A stretch of 64,000 bases of DNA from Sinonovacula constricta (GCA_007844125.1 CM017559.1:33013363-33077362), one strand, 5' to 3'. Shown: positions 12,350 through 24,005, counted from the first letter of the stretch. Notes: generated by a model from the sequence alone, not told the origin. Numbers and translations: made by a program.

Positions 12350-12594
12350 AGCATTGGTGGACTAGTGGTTAAGACGTTGGACTCCGGATCGGAGGGTCCC
12401 GGGTTCGAACCCCGAAACTGACCACGTGATGTTAGTCATTGAGCAAGACTATTTACTGCACATTGCTCCAGGTATTCAGTACCTGAGTACTGGTTCTACC
12501 CAGGAGGTGGACAGTCAAGAGGGATTAATATAAGTTAAAAGAACTTTCTTCCCAATCGACTATAAATAAATAGGTTTAAACTAACAAAATGAAG
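12350..12594 (+). mobile_element. tRNA-derived SINE, family A, copy 1
   Basis: The head has a pol III A box (ggactagtggttaagacg) and a B box (gggttcgaacccc). It is followed by a body containing atgttagtcattgagcaag and a TAAA-rich end. A tRNA-like head fused to a conserved unrelated body marks it as a SINE rather than a tRNA gene. It is inserted in the flank of a palindromic repeat whose uninterrupted relative is at 50948-51110. Confidence 0.85.
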
Positions 12595-12799
12595 CAAGCT
12601 ATGGGTTTATAAACTAAGACACAAATACTGTTAAAACAGGTCAATCAACTCCAGGGTTGTTTTTTTTTCTGAAAAAAGAGGATAAGGCCTAGGAAGGGGG
12701 AAAATTTGTGGCAATTAATTAAAAAGAAAGGGAAATATGTGCATGTTTAACTTCTTATTTGCTATCACACATCTTGTATATTTATAACAAGGCCAGTCT

Positions 12800-12919
12800 C
12801 TATTTTTTCATGTTCTTGAACTCCTCCACTAGATTATCATAGTCCAGTTCCCACAAGCTACCGCTGAAGTCACCAATCCGCATCAATACATCCAATTTAC
12901 ACATTTCGACATTAAAATA
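12800..12919 (-). CDS. Putative terminal coding exon, product not recognised
   Basis: On the minus strand an acceptor-like ccccttctgataaaattcag (AG at 12921-12920) is followed by 39 sense codons and a TAG at 12802-12800. The peptide starts YFNVEMCKLDVL, continues MRIGDFSGSLWELDYDN and ends LVEEFKNMKK. It has balanced residue use, with a Trp and a Cys, and no repeat character, unlike the AT-rich shadow frames nearby. It would be in phase 0 with the MEF2 donor at 15058, so it could be an alternative MEF2 3' exon. The ending EEFKNMKK vaguely recalls the EEFDNMMK of the usual MEF2 alpha exon, but the rest does not align. It could equally be the last exon of another gene or a degenerate gene copy. 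I do not recognise a family. Confidence 0.4.
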   Translation of the reverse strand, partial: YFNVEMCKLDVLMRIGDFSGSLWELDYDNLVEEFKNMKK

Positions 12920-13030
12920 CTGAATTTTATCAGAAGGGGAATTTTCATTTTTAAGGGACAAACTTTGCTTATATTCTGAGAAGAATTGGCCTGTAAACGG
13001 CCACTTTTATATAAGGTAAAAAACCACTGA

Positions 13031-13100
13031 AGTCTGCGCAGTGAGCTTAGCTGATCCAGATCTACACTATTTGCCTGAGCCTTATAAATATCCGATTATT
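13031..13100 (+). repeat. Palindromic repeat, family P, copy 6
   Basis: cttagctgatccagatctac then actatttgcctgagcc. AGATCCAGATC-type and ATCTACAC cores overlap in this copy. Confidence 0.65.
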
Positions 13101-13726
13101 AGGCTAATGTCTAAATCATCTCTGATAACCTTAACCTAGTTTGCATATAAAGTGTATAGATTATATTGAGAAGTGTGGTCTATTTCAGTTATAACAACAT
13201 CAACCTAGAAATTTCTGTTCTAGGCAGACCACTTCTTTCTAAAATTGTATGTGTCTTATTCATATACATTCAAGATGCCATTTTTTTCCCCTACAAATTT
13301 TGAAGACGATCGTTCTGTCATACACAGTATTAGTGGGCAGGCATTGTGTTACATGTTCAGTCATTATAGAATAGTGTACAGTTATAATAAACAATAGATG
13401 ATCAAGAAGATGCTTCTGTAGTTCAATTATATATCAATTAAGGAAAGATGATGACAAAATTCTGTTTAATGACAGCGTCTTTTGCAGAGGTCTTGTATTT
13501 CACTCACGCAATAGCTAGCTTATTAAACATGGTAGCAGTTAAAAGATGAAAAAACAATAAAGGAAGGTTGGTAGAACAAAGAGGGTATTAGGAAATTCTG
13601 GAAAATAATATCAGTTTATGCTTCATCTCATTTTAAGAAAGGATATTCACTTCACTCCGGAAATTTCTTTCCGAGAAAAAAGGGCACAGAAAATTCTTTG
13701 CTAAATGTGTTTCATTTTATATATAA

Positions 13727-14132
13727 ACTAGAACTCCGCGAGTCGGATGTGTCGCCTGTTTTGTTAGTGGACATAAAAAATGTTAATTAGTTTTTTGTTG
13801 TACAAATATATGCAATGTATTTGCACAAAATTCACATATAAAATAACCTTTTAAATGTCTCATTGTAAAAAACATGCACAACAAGTTATGCCCTTTACAA
13901 GAAATGCACTAAAATTCAATCAAAGGGGAAGTAGTTCAAAAATGGAAGAAGGTAGAGTTACGGTTCTTGTGCATTGCACTTTGAGTCATTGCCAGAAACA
14001 TGCATACCAAGTTTGGAGTCATTTGGACCTACGGTGACAAAGTTAGGCTCCGGACAAGGAAATCCGAATGCCGCCGGCGCCGCCACCGACAAAGTAATCA
14101 CTATATGTCGCCTAGTCAGGCGACACAAAAAG
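13727..14132 (+). mobile_element. GC-rich interspersed element with a terminal hairpin
   Basis: It starts near gaactccgcgagtcggatgt and ends tatgtcgcctagtcaggcga then cacaaaaa. GTCGCCT-AGTC-AGGCGAC is a perfect 7-bp stem at the 3' end, and gtgtcgcct also occurs near the 5' end. The 14050-14090 stretch is strongly GC-rich (ccgccggcgccgccacc), unlike its surroundings. A Helitron-like or other non-autonomous element is possible; class not settled. Confidence 0.55.
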
Positions 14133-14269
14133 AGATAATTGGTCCAAGTAGCTACCAACTTTCATACATTCAGTACCTAAAAAACATTCCTGCAATTTGA
14201 ACTATATCAACAAGGGCAGAACATATATGGTTTATCATGAAAAATATTGGGCTTATCATGGAAATACAG

Positions 14270-14307
14270 GAATTCATATTTAACATTATAAGGATTAATA
14301 TGAATTC
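14270..14307. repeat. Inverted repeat, 11-bp arms
   Basis: GAATTCATATT (14270-14280) and AATATGAATTC (14297-14307) with a 16-bp spacer, between the hairpin-ended element and the MEF2 second exon. Confidence 0.7.
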
Positions 14308-14995
14308 ATGTATATGGTTTGGATATCTGATGAGCAAATAGCATGGCAGTTACTTATCTAAATATAAAACTCCTTCCTTGTTTCAATCTGTTCTTACATA
14401 TACATTTAAAGCTTGGGATTCTAAATACTTATTTATGCTACCCAATTCAACACATGTTTTCCCCCCCCTTTGTTTTGTACGTTTACGTAATGAATTTATA
14501 GGACAACATACATATGGTCAACTGCCAAGTTCCTGTTACTTGGGGAAAGGAATGAGCCAAGAAATGTGCCCTGATGCTGTAAACCAATAAACACTCTAGC
14601 TTTATGCTCTCCCTTTGGATTTTCTGACAATTACTACAAGATTTATACTAGATGTGGAAGAAACATTGCCTCTGGGCTCCTGCTTACCCAGGAACTAACC
14701 ATGCCATGCAAATACATTTAAGGCAGTTCCAGAGCTATACTACTGACCTAAAAATACACCATTATCATGAAACAAGAGGACCATGATGGCCCTATATCTC
14801 TCACCTGAGTGCCATAGACATTTAGATAAAAATTCATAAAAAAATATATTTTTCAAACAGACCAAAAAAATTGAAACACATGTACACAAGCAACATTTTC
14901 AATCAGTCAGTTTCATTTTTGTTTTACTTGATGGCCATATATGGAAAATGGCCATGCCTCTGGCTGCAAGAAGCTAGCTAGCTAGGTTGACCTTA

Positions 14996-15301
<306 letters not shown>

Positions 15302-15612
15302 TCAAAGGAAATACCAAGCACAGTCATTCAGCTCATGTCCTTTTTTCATAAGAATAAACTTACTTTGTTGTTTTTTACATAATTTGTGAAAGTAAAACAT
15401 ACTGATTATATTTCTTGAAACATCATATGTACATGGATGCAGAATTCAGAGATAGATAGTGAAATATACATTATTCATCTTAAAAAGATAGCTTTCCCCA
15501 ATAAACCAATAAATTACTTCCTGAAATCATATAATTTCTCCAATGTGTCAAACCTATGCTAAATGTAACTTGTTGAAAAAATAATAACTAGATGAATTCT
15601 GAATATACATAC

Positions 15613-15775
15613 ATACATGTGAACCTTTTCTAATGCCAAAGTGGCAGATTTTTACTTGTAAAGTGGGAGATTTGTTATTCTCATATAAACAAGGAAGTTA
15701 TCTGTTTCCAGGTGGGGAGATTTTGGGAAAATGTGTAAAACACCCCTCATTTTAAAATAATTTTTAACCTTAAAA
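15613..15775 (-). mobile_element. Dispersed element, family F, copy 2 (inverted)
   Basis: Reverse orientation: tgccaaagtggcagattttt, then aaagtgggagatttgttatt and gataNNttc-like core. It is cut by the SINE D tail at 15776. Confidence 0.65.
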
Positions 15776-15812
15776 GAGGGGATGGGATGGGATGGGATTA
15801 GCCGGCACTGAG
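15776..15812 (-). mobile_element. SINE family D tail fragment
   Basis: gggatgggatgggatgggat followed by tagccggcac is the same tail and 3' end as the copy at 42.85 kb; the rest is missing. Confidence 0.65.
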
Positions 15813-15850
15813 AAGACTGAATGTGGGAATGTCTTCAAGCTGATCTCCGG

Positions 15851-15946
15851 TGTTCCAGTGGTTTTACCCAGACATTTGTTTGGGGTCTACCTCTACCAAA
15901 AGAATTGGACATTACTATAATGATCATTATTGGTCGCTGCGATGCC
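15851..15946 (+). mobile_element. SINE family B body fragment, plus orientation
   Basis: Contains ccagtggttttacccagac, then gtctacctctaccaaaa and ttggacattactataatgat, the family B body read in the sense direction. It faces the minus-oriented copy at 16020-16262, making an inverted pair within the MEF2 intron. Confidence 0.75.
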
Positions 15947-16019
15947 TGCTTAGCAAGTGCCAGGAGAGCCATCTCTATGCTGCGTCTTATTTAGTCTCCA
16001 GCAGTATGTGCATGTAGTT

Positions 16020-16262
16020 CTGTTGTTTTTTTTTTTAAATACATTGCAGCAACCATTTACGCTCATTATAGCAATGTGCAGCTTTTTGGTGGGGGCAGAC
16101 CCCACACACATGTTTGGGTAGAACCACCTGCGCACAGCAAGTCAGTTGAAAGACCTTCTCACATTAAGTCCATGAATGGGACTTGAACCCACATGGTGAG
16201 AGGCTAAGCAGTCAGAGGAGTTACAAATCGTCGACTCTACCACTATGCCAGGGGCGCCCCCT
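16020..16262 (-). mobile_element. SINE family B, near full length
   Basis: Reading on the minus strand, the head is ggggcgcccctggcatagtg with a B box gggttcaagtccc, then the body ending in an A-rich tail (T run at 16026-16036 on the plus strand). Possible target duplication gtgcatgta (16008-16016) / gtgcgtgta (16263-16271). Confidence 0.82.
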
Positions 16263-16330
16263 GTGCGTGTACACATAACAAGGCAACTAAGAATAATCGC
16301 CAGCTCTTACCAATTATAGTAAGCTAGGAG

Positions 16331-16488
16331 TACAGTGTGTTGACATATAAGCCGATATAAATTAAGGAAGCTTGGCACGGGTCATTTTGTGGATTTTACA
16401 GTGTGTTGACATATAGGCTAATATCTAGTTGATTCTGTATTGCTTATAAATTAATGAAGCTTGGCATGGGTCATTTTGTGGATTCTAT
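16331..16488. repeat. Imperfect direct duplication of about 70-90 bp
   Basis: tacagtgtgttgacatatag-type sequence and the block aagcttggcacgggtcattt each occur twice, at about 16332 and 16398, and at 16369 and 16459. The second unit carries an extra ~20 bp. Confidence 0.8.
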
Positions 16489-16526
16489 GTCATGGACAGG
16501 GCTCATGTTAGTAGGGTAGGTAGGAA

Positions 16527-16765
16527 TTTATTATAAATCAACAAGAAAAAACAAACAACCTTTCCTCTAAAACACAGTTTGAGAACAAATTGATAACAAT
16601 AACATTAATAAGTGTATAATTGTATCAATGTATACTTAATTTTTATACATGCAATATATATAAATATATCAATATCTCTCTCTTTCTTGTCAATGTGCTT
16701 AAAATTTTTCTTAAAACATTAATATTCAAACTTTTAAAGGCATATGCATATCTTATTTTTCATGG
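16527..16765 (+). repeat. Dispersed AT-rich repeat, family G, copy 1
   Basis: gaatttattataaatcaaca and tcttaaaacattaatattca through taaaggcatatgcat match 54425-54640 in reverse. Both copies can be read as a similar ~40-residue hydrophobic peptide (CILNFY..LKAYA). No start, splice site or family supports a gene. Confidence 0.6.
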
Positions 16766-16860
16766 TGAATGTACTTCTAAATCCTTTATACATTTTAAGT
16801 TTTCGTGCAAGGATGTCTTAAAACTGACATGATGTATGATGTATCCTACAAGAAGAGCTA

Positions 16861-16925
16861 AGAGCTGGTTGATGTGGATCTACACTATTTGCCTAAAGCT
16901 TTATTCATATCTGATTTGTAGACTA
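16861..16925 (+). repeat. Palindromic repeat, family P, copy 7
   Basis: agagctggttgatgtggatc then tacactatttgcctaaagc, a right arm inside the MEF2 intron. Confidence 0.65.
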
Positions 16926-17751
16926 AGAGTTAAAATCCATCTGAAAGACTTCCCAGTAGCACTTTTAAAATCAAACCCTTTCACTCTTAGCCTCCAATAA
17001 AAGACCAGCCAACAAGACATACATCAACAGAAAACCCTAGACCAATGACGGAAGTCGTTAGAACATTATTTTCCAGTCACAATAAGGCTATTAAACATGT
17101 AACCTGATGTAAATGATAGTGCACATAGCGACGGCTGCGAGACACTGATATCCCAGAATGCATTGCTCAGATATAGCTCTTCTTGGAGGAGGAACAAAGT
17201 GAATCACTCTCCTTGGTGAAGGAATAAAGAGTCAGTCTTTTTCAACTTCCTCAACTAGTCATAACAAACACGCAATCTGCTACTATTTATATCCTAGCAA
17301 ATTTGCCCGTTAGTTCAAATGTCTGCCCAAAATTACATCTGCAACAATATGATAAGGTTGCACCAATGCTGAAAATATATATCCCAGTACCCAGTTTAAG
17401 ATATAAAAACACACACCGAAAGCCTCTGTCAATTTCTGATGCCATCTAAATGTGTGTTGTTTTAATATTTCAAGTAAGACAATGGACAATGTGTTTTCTG
17501 AATATGCCACTGCAGAATAAAGGTCTGGTTAAAAGCTTACAATCCGCTTGTCGTGTCAGACATGCCAAACATTTTATATAAAATATCTGCATGTGTCATC
17601 GGGCACATTAATGTCCGCTAATATCTTACTCAGGGGCTTCTGGGCACTCTTCGCTGGATGACATAACTTTAAAGATTGAGACCAACAAGTGCCAAGAATT
17701 TTTCAAGAATAAAATTCAAACTACAAGATTGCAACGAGTCATCTGTCAATA

Positions 17752-17900
17752 CATTTATTTATTTTTTGTTACATAGCACTGACACAATGATGGTCATATT
17801 GGTGACATCCAGCTAATTATTGGTGGAGGAAGACCCCAGACTATGCCTGGGTAGAACCACCAGTGTGTTGCATGTTGAAATCACTTTGTCCACATTTCCT
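17752..17900 (-). mobile_element. SINE family B body fragment
   Basis: Contains acatccagctaattattggt and gcctgggtagaaccaccag, the family B body, with a T-rich tail on its left. The tRNA-like head is missing. Confidence 0.75.
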
Positions 17901-18439
17901 GTGGTCAATGTCATTATTTTCATCTAACACATCCAGAAGTTTTCATACTTGTGCTGAAATTACCAGAAACATTTACGGAAGTTTTGGATGCCAAGACCTT
18001 AAAAAAAATATGCACTATAAGCAGGATACTTAAGAAAACCAAACTTTTTCAAAACATAATTATTTAGAAAGGTTTTGGTGGATTTCTTTCAAATATTGGC
18101 CATGACCTTGTGTGAAAAATCATGGGTACATGCATGATAACAATTCCAATGTGTATTTATAAATGAAACGCTTTTTGGCCATAACATTTCATCAATGTTT
18201 CCATGAAGACTGTTTGAAGGAAAATGACAGGCCTTTCTGAATCCATTGATTTTACGCAAAGCGGAATCTTTTTAACTTAAAAAAAACATCGAATGTTGCA
18301 GTGAAAGATAATGAACGTGTTTCTGCTATTCATATTAAAATTATTAGAACCTCACTATGAAAAAAATATCATACAGCCAATATAAAGACCATTTAACATT
18401 AAATACTGAAAGCTTAAAAAAATTGGAAATTATATGTTT

Positions 18440-18700
18440 GTTTTGTTTTTCTTTTGTTTTTGAAATACATTGGCCATTGCAGGGACAATTTATGACCATT
18501 ATAGCAACGTCCAGCTTTTTGGTAGAGGAAGACCACCAGACACATGACTGGGTAGAACAACAGGCACACTGCAAGTCCGTTGGAAGACCTTCTCATTTTA
18601 AGTCCCTCGACCAGAGCGGGAATCAAACCCACATGGTGAGAGTCTAAGCAGTCATAAGAGTTACAAATCGGTGACTACCACTACGCTACAGGCGCCCCTG
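18440..18700 (-). mobile_element. SINE family B, full length
   Basis: The minus-strand head ggggcgcctgtagcgtagtg and B box gggtttgattccc are intact, as is the body (acgtccagctttttggtaga on the plus strand) and T-rich left edge at 18436-18460. Overlapping open frames here are by-products of the repeat. Confidence 0.85.
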
Positions 18701-19721
18701 ACAAATTAATATCTTAACAAAATACGTATTTAAAGAATGTTACAATAAAATGGACACCTGGTAGATATGGATGTGTACCTCATTATATAATAAAACATTC
18801 CTGACCTTCAAATTTCAAATATTTGCATAAACACGCAATACTATGAGGTTAACCTTTCGATTAGTAAAAGTTGTTTGTGAGTGGTATGTAAATTAAATAA
18901 ATCTGCTTATGACGTCTTACTTACAAATTAATGACTTTTCTTTCTTTTTTTGTGAACTGTTTTTACATAAAATGAAGCTATGAAAGTTTTTGTCATAGAT
19001 TTTAGACAGGTTTTTTGATGTCTACTTGGTTTAATTTTGGTGAGATATTACAGCGACATTGTTCTTTAGTAAAAGAAAAGTTTAAATATGTGACTATGCA
19101 TCAAAGTTATACATGAATTAGACTCATTATTAAAATAAGCGCATATAACATTTCAATTGTGTCATATGATTCATACCAGGGCTGTAAACATTATTCCTAC
19201 TGATTTAATTAAAAATATTCACATAAAATTTCAAACATTTTGCAGCTGGACCCATTCATAAAAGATGTCAATGTATTCTGGTGAAATCCAGAAATTGCTG
19301 ATCAGTAGGTAAGCATCCATGTTATCCCATGACCTGCATTATTATTTATTTGTATTGGTTTAAAATAATAGGAATGACTATGGCAATGAAAACAAAAGGA
19401 ATATTTTAAAAAAAAATTATACATATTTTTGGTGATATGTGAAAAAAAGCATCATTCGGAATAGTTTTGCCCATTAAAATGTTTGCTCTATTAAGGCTGA
19501 AAAACAGTATCTGCAGCTCGAAATATGTCTGAGACAGCAGATTACGTATTAGAAACTGCAAACTTTTAAGTTTTTATATTATATAATTTGTCAATAAAAA
19601 AGAAAATGAGAATAAATGCTATAGATATTTTTTTTTCTCTGTTTCTTTTGTACATCACAAATACCATTAACCTAGATGGAAGTCACTTGCATATCACAAG
19701 CTGGCATTAAATGGGTAAACT

Positions 19722-19951
19722 CGTGGGTGTCCATGGTCAAGCGGCTAAGACATTTGACTCCGGATCGGCGAGTTCTGGGTTTGAGCCCCCGAAACTAACT
19801 ACATGATGTTAGTCTCTGTGCAAGACTATTTACTGCACATTGCTCCAGGTACCTGAGTACTGGTTCTACCCAGAAAGTCGGCAGTTGAGAGGGATTAATA
19901 TAAGTTGAAAAAACTTGTTTCCCAATCAACTTTAATTAACTATGATTAAAC
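19722..19951 (+). mobile_element. tRNA-derived SINE, family A, copy 2, with target duplication
   Basis: Head A box ggtcaagcggctaagaca, B box gggtttgagcccc, same body as copy 1. It is bounded by TAAATGGGTAAACT at 19708-19721 and again at 19952-19965, a perfect 14-bp target-site duplication. It lies in the MEF2 intron just downstream of the first coding exon, in the antisense direction to the gene. Confidence 0.92.
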
Positions 19952-19999
19952 TAAATGGGTAAACTTCAGGTATAAACTTAAGACCAAATGCCATCTTAC

Positions 20000-20053
20000 C
20001 TGTCTGTTTCTTTCATCTGCAATGCGGGAGATCTGAATTTTTTTCCGCCCCAT
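20000..20053 (-). CDS. Mef2: MEF2 first coding exon (start of the MADS box)
   Basis: Reading down the minus strand from the ATG at 20053-20051 gives 18 codons, MGRKKIQISRIADERNRQ, which is the N-terminus of the MADS DNA-binding domain of MEF2 transcription factors. The basic start (GRKK) and the R-x-x-D-E-R-N-R-Q segment are typical of the DNA-contacting helix. The exon ends with CAG followed by the donor gtaag at 19999-19995. From memory of other animal MEF2 genes, the first coding exon also holds 54 nt and 18 codons with a phase-0 junction after Gln18. The start is supported by a good context (A at -3, G at +4) and by family position. MEF2 proteins are nuclear dimers that bind CTAWWWWTAG and drive muscle, neural and other differentiation genes. 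Ser at position 9 and Ala at position 12 differ from vertebrate MEF2A, at sites I believe vary within the family. Confidence 0.96.
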
Positions 20054-20141
20054 TTTCTTTGTTGTGACCACTGCGGCACCTCCTCCAATGCCTGCTTCCT
20101 GTACCTGAGCCACTATTGTTGGTTTATCTGAACTGACAATC
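20054..20141 (-). other. Mef2: Upstream part of the MEF2 first coding exon (5' UTR or unrecognised coding extension)
   Basis: The exon holding the ATG begins at an acceptor, tgtgtttcag, whose AG is at 20143-20142. It therefore has 88 nt before the ATG and must be joined to at least one further exon at higher coordinates. In the ATG frame these 88 nt contain no stop codon and read as 29 residues ending ..GAAVVTTKK before the initiator Met. No in-frame ATG lies within them. The usual interpretation is 5' UTR, because MEF2 proteins start directly at MGRKK. An N-terminal extension started in an upstream exon cannot be excluded from sequence alone. Confidence 0.8.
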
Positions 20142-22599
20142 CTGAAACACAGATGGAAAAATGCTCCTTATAATACGGATAGAAACACACAGATGAAAAA
20201 TTGTTGCTTAAAATACTAATAAAAAAATGTTGCTCATAAAACTGATAAAAAATAATACAAACAAAGCCAGATAAGAAATAGAGAAAAAAAAAGCAGTAGC
20301 TAGAAGACAGAAAATGAAAAAAGTTCTTAAATACTGATGGAAAATAGAAACGGATAGAAAATAGTGCTTAAAATATTGGTGGAAAATAGAAACAGATGGA
20401 AGATAGGACTTAAAATACAGATAGAAAATTACAACAGAATGAAAAAAGTACTTAATAATCACACCCAAAAATATTTTGACTATGAACCAAATAGGAGAAA
20501 AAAGCAGTTCATTGATGTGGTTGTAGCCTATACAAAAGCTAAATCTCCATTGTAGAGAACATATCCCACACAAAAGCAACATCTCCTTTGTCCAGATTGT
20601 ACCTCATTTTAAGCTTAATCTTCATTGTAGAGTCTTCAAAGCTGGGACAACTGGTGGTAACAATTTGTGGATTTTGTATGTAATATTTTATCAAAATCAA
20701 TTGCAAAAAGTTTCAAGAGTGATAAATGCTGGGCGGGCATAAATAAGTATGCAAATGTATATACATGCATACTTATATAAACATCTTCAATCAGCCTTCA
20801 ATCATCTTTTATTTACTAAGTTCTGTGAGTATCTTTTATCTTTAGAGTAGCAGTATTTTATGTTGTTTCATTGATCATACATACTCCGTCAAATGTGTAT
20901 CTATAAAAAAAATGGATTTTAAATCAATAAAAAACTGCCTTAGGGACTGAAAGAGTCCAAGATGAGATTCAATTATAAAACTACTACAACACAGCAAAAT
21001 AAAACCAAAACTTCTAAGATTAGGTATACATACATTGGGGCAGTTGATGCTTCACACCTCGCGTAGAAAAATAATCAAGATAAAAAAAATCCAAATATAG
21101 TGACGCTAAATCTGATCCCTTCCAAAACGATCTTCTTGCTTTCTATATACACATATCAACAGTGACCAAATCTAGACTATTCAAACACGTTTCAGGATCT
21201 CTTCGTTTACGTCGACACTTTCTTATCTTCCCCAGTGCTTTCTTATCATTCTGGTCATGTGACCTCTTAATTGCAGCACACACTACCTATATCTCAAACG
21301 GAATCAGAGATGATGGACCATCTGTTTTGAAAGTTTTAATCCACATAAACTTTATGAAAATCTTAAAAGTGTTAAAAAGGAGATATCAATAATTATGCAT
21401 CAATATAGTGCAATGTTTGTAAATATTATCAAATTATCAAATCTGTACAGATGTTTAGGTCATAAAACATCACAAAAATAACATTGCTTAAATAAATGAA
21501 AACAAAGATCAACTTAATAATGACTAATGAACATCTCCCTAAGAATGTAACTTAACAATAAGTGCAGTGTATAGAAGGAATATTTGTAATCATCCACACT
21601 GTCCAAGTATAATCAAATCTGGACAAAATACACTAATTTTATTTTTAATGAGCTGCATCAGAGAAATATGCACTTAGAAATACAAGAGTCGAAAGCCTTG
21701 ACTGAGTTTATAAATTTATCCAGAATGTCCAAATATGGTCAATTTATCACATTTCGTCAAAATTATGTCACAGGTAAGCATCACACTTGGAATAAATATC
21801 CCAAAGAATCTAAACTTCAATACTTCTACAGTGGTTCACTGAAGAACAAACTGATGAACAGACCCAACACTAAGTGAACCAACACACCCAATTTGGTGTT
21901 AGACCGAAAGATATTTAAGCAACTCTATCTATTCAAGGTTTGGTCCCCCCCAATGCAATCACTGCAGTTCCTATCAGAGCTCTGATCCAGTCAACCCCTC
22001 GACCACCTCTCCCCCTTCCTCAAATCTTATCTTCATACCCTTAGCCTGCCAGTTTTGTTATTAACCCTTGTTAAATTCAACTTTTATCTACAAGCATCTT
22101 GATGCATTGGTTACAAGGCCTTTTAAGTGACCTGGTCACATCGTATCAAATTAGCATTTTGTTTAAATGTCTATTCACAATGAATTATGGATAAAAAATA
22201 CTACAATGAACGATGGATATTTAGATGCACATGTTGTTGCTTAAAAGAAATTGGTTTTCAGAAGCCAAATTTTGCTAAACTACATTGAATCATAAAATAA
22301 AATATTACAAATAAAGCCTGGATCACCAGATTATATGTGAACATGTTAAAAGAAAGTGATGTTTTCAAAAGCAAACCTTTGTTGAACCACACTGAATGAC
22401 GTAAAAGGGCACCAAATATTTAGGTTTTATGCGAATATACTTCTGTTCAAAAGATAGTGATGCTTTCAGCTACTAACCTTTGTTGATTGTTACACCATCA
22501 GGAATTATAGAATAAAATCTTACAAATGAACCTGGAAGCACAATTGGTAGAATGTAAGTCATTAAAAACAGGTAGTGGTAAAGTTTCCTAGCTTGTAAA
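20142..22599. other. Sequence upstream of the MEF2 coding start (intron in the 5' UTR)
   Basis: Because the first coding exon starts at an acceptor, this is intron. 20160-20450 has loose repeats of gatagaaaat/acttaaaatac. No upstream exon could be recognised. Confidence 0.6.
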
Positions 22600-22730
22600 G
22601 TTCAAGCAAACATAAGGGTTGTTCCCCAACTGGTTGGCTCGGTGTCAGAATATTGTGACTGGGTGTGGTTTCATGCCAGATGTTCATGGCATGCTTTACA
22701 CAGTGCAGGCAGCACTATATCATAGAGTTT
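22600..22730 (+). mobile_element. SINE family C body fragment
   Basis: ccccaactggttggctcggt, gtgactgggtgtggtttcat and gtgcaggcagcactatat follow the family C body in order. Head and tail are missing. Confidence 0.8.
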
Positions 22731-23133
22731 GTGATATATTAACTTCTTATACCTACAAATATAAAAATATTTTCCATAAATACGTGGAAGATATAATAAG
22801 GATAAAGCATGCTTTTCTTATCAACAATGAATCAAGTATATTTTTAAATATAGCCATGCATGTTTAATTTAAAATTCTTCTCATAATAACACCTCTTAAC
22901 AATACAGTTATTAATAATCTATTAAGCTATCTATTAATTGATATATAACCTCTTGCACATGAGTAACAAATATAAATACTTATCACACAATAATGATGTT
23001 TGTCACGCTTTAAATGGAATTATGTAACAATTATCAAGTTTACCACACAGAACTTATAAATAGCATTGGCCTTTTGAAAATAAGAAGCAATTACATAATA
23101 ATAATTTTTGTAGTAAAATTAAGATATTAACTC

Positions 23134-23394
23134 CAGGGGCGGATCCAGAAAATTATGGTTGGCTGATGGGGGGAAGACTATGAATCAAGATCCATTCAAT
23201 TTTATCGCAGTACATACTAGATATACATGTATATACACAATTAGGAACTTTGATCTAAGCAGTCAACAGACAAAATTTACTTTAAAAGCTTTGTATTTTT
23301 TAGCTTATATGTATTTGTTTTCACTACTCTACACTTTTACCTGGTTGTTGTTGGGGGGTGGATGCATACCCCAACCCCCCTGAATCCATCCCTG
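23134..23394 (+). mobile_element. hAT-type MITE, copy 2
   Basis: Begins CAGGGGCGGATCCAG and ends ctgaatccatccctg. Flanks are ATTAACTC (23126-23133) and ATTAACTT (23395-23402), again an 8-bp duplication with one change. The interior matches copy 1 in order, for example gaatcaagatccattcaa and acacttttacctggttg, so both are copies of one family. Confidence 0.9.
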
Positions 23395-23559
23395 ATTAAC
23401 TTATTCATCATACAAACTTAATTTACATAAACACTCTTTATAAAAAAAAATTTCAAGTAAATATATGATACTTTTATTTTTTGTTAACAACAACATCATT
23501 ATCAGCAGAAGCAAAAGATTATGCAACATTCGCTCAAAACATAATAACTTTATTACTTG

Positions 23560-24005
23560 ATCAAAATCCTCATCATCACCATTGTTAACATCATCATCAT
23601 CTAGGTCAACATCATCCTCAGCACATCAGCAGCAGCCCCACCATCATCCCCATCATCATCCCAATCACCATTATCATTATTAAGGTCATCATCATCATCA
23701 TCAACAACATCGCCATAATTATCATCATCCTCATCATAATCGTCATCATCATCATCATCATCATCGCCATCATCATCAACAACATCACCATAATAATCAT
23801 CATAAATATCATCCTCATTATCATTATCATCATCATCACCATCCTCCTCCTCCTCATCACCATCATCATCATCAATACCCCTGTCATCACCACCACACTC
23901 AATGATAGCAATACTCTGTAAGTACCCCTTACACCATCATTAACATTATTTTCCTCCCTATCCTCCTCATCATCATCACCATTAGAATCATCAACAACAA
24001 CAACT
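23560..24005. repeat. (ATC)n-rich trinucleotide tract
   Basis: About 450 bp dominated by catcatcat with cac, cct and aac interruptions. The Met-rich minus-strand ORF (MMMMM) is an artefact of the tract. Confidence 0.93.

Noticed and set aside
12350..12425. A tRNA gene with A and B boxes
   Set aside because: The head is fused to a conserved SINE body repeated at 19.7 and 47.7 kb, so it is a SINE, not a functional tRNA.
20208..20582. 124-codon hydrophobic minus frame near the MEF2 start
   Set aside because: It lies in loose AT-rich repeats inside the 5' intron; Phe/Ile/Leu richness reflects composition, and no family is recognisable.
21162..21392. 76-codon plus frame with a basic start
   Set aside because: No splice context or family; may belong to an unknown repeat.
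23618..23911. 97-codon Met-rich minus frame
   Set aside because: Pure product of the (ATC)n tract.
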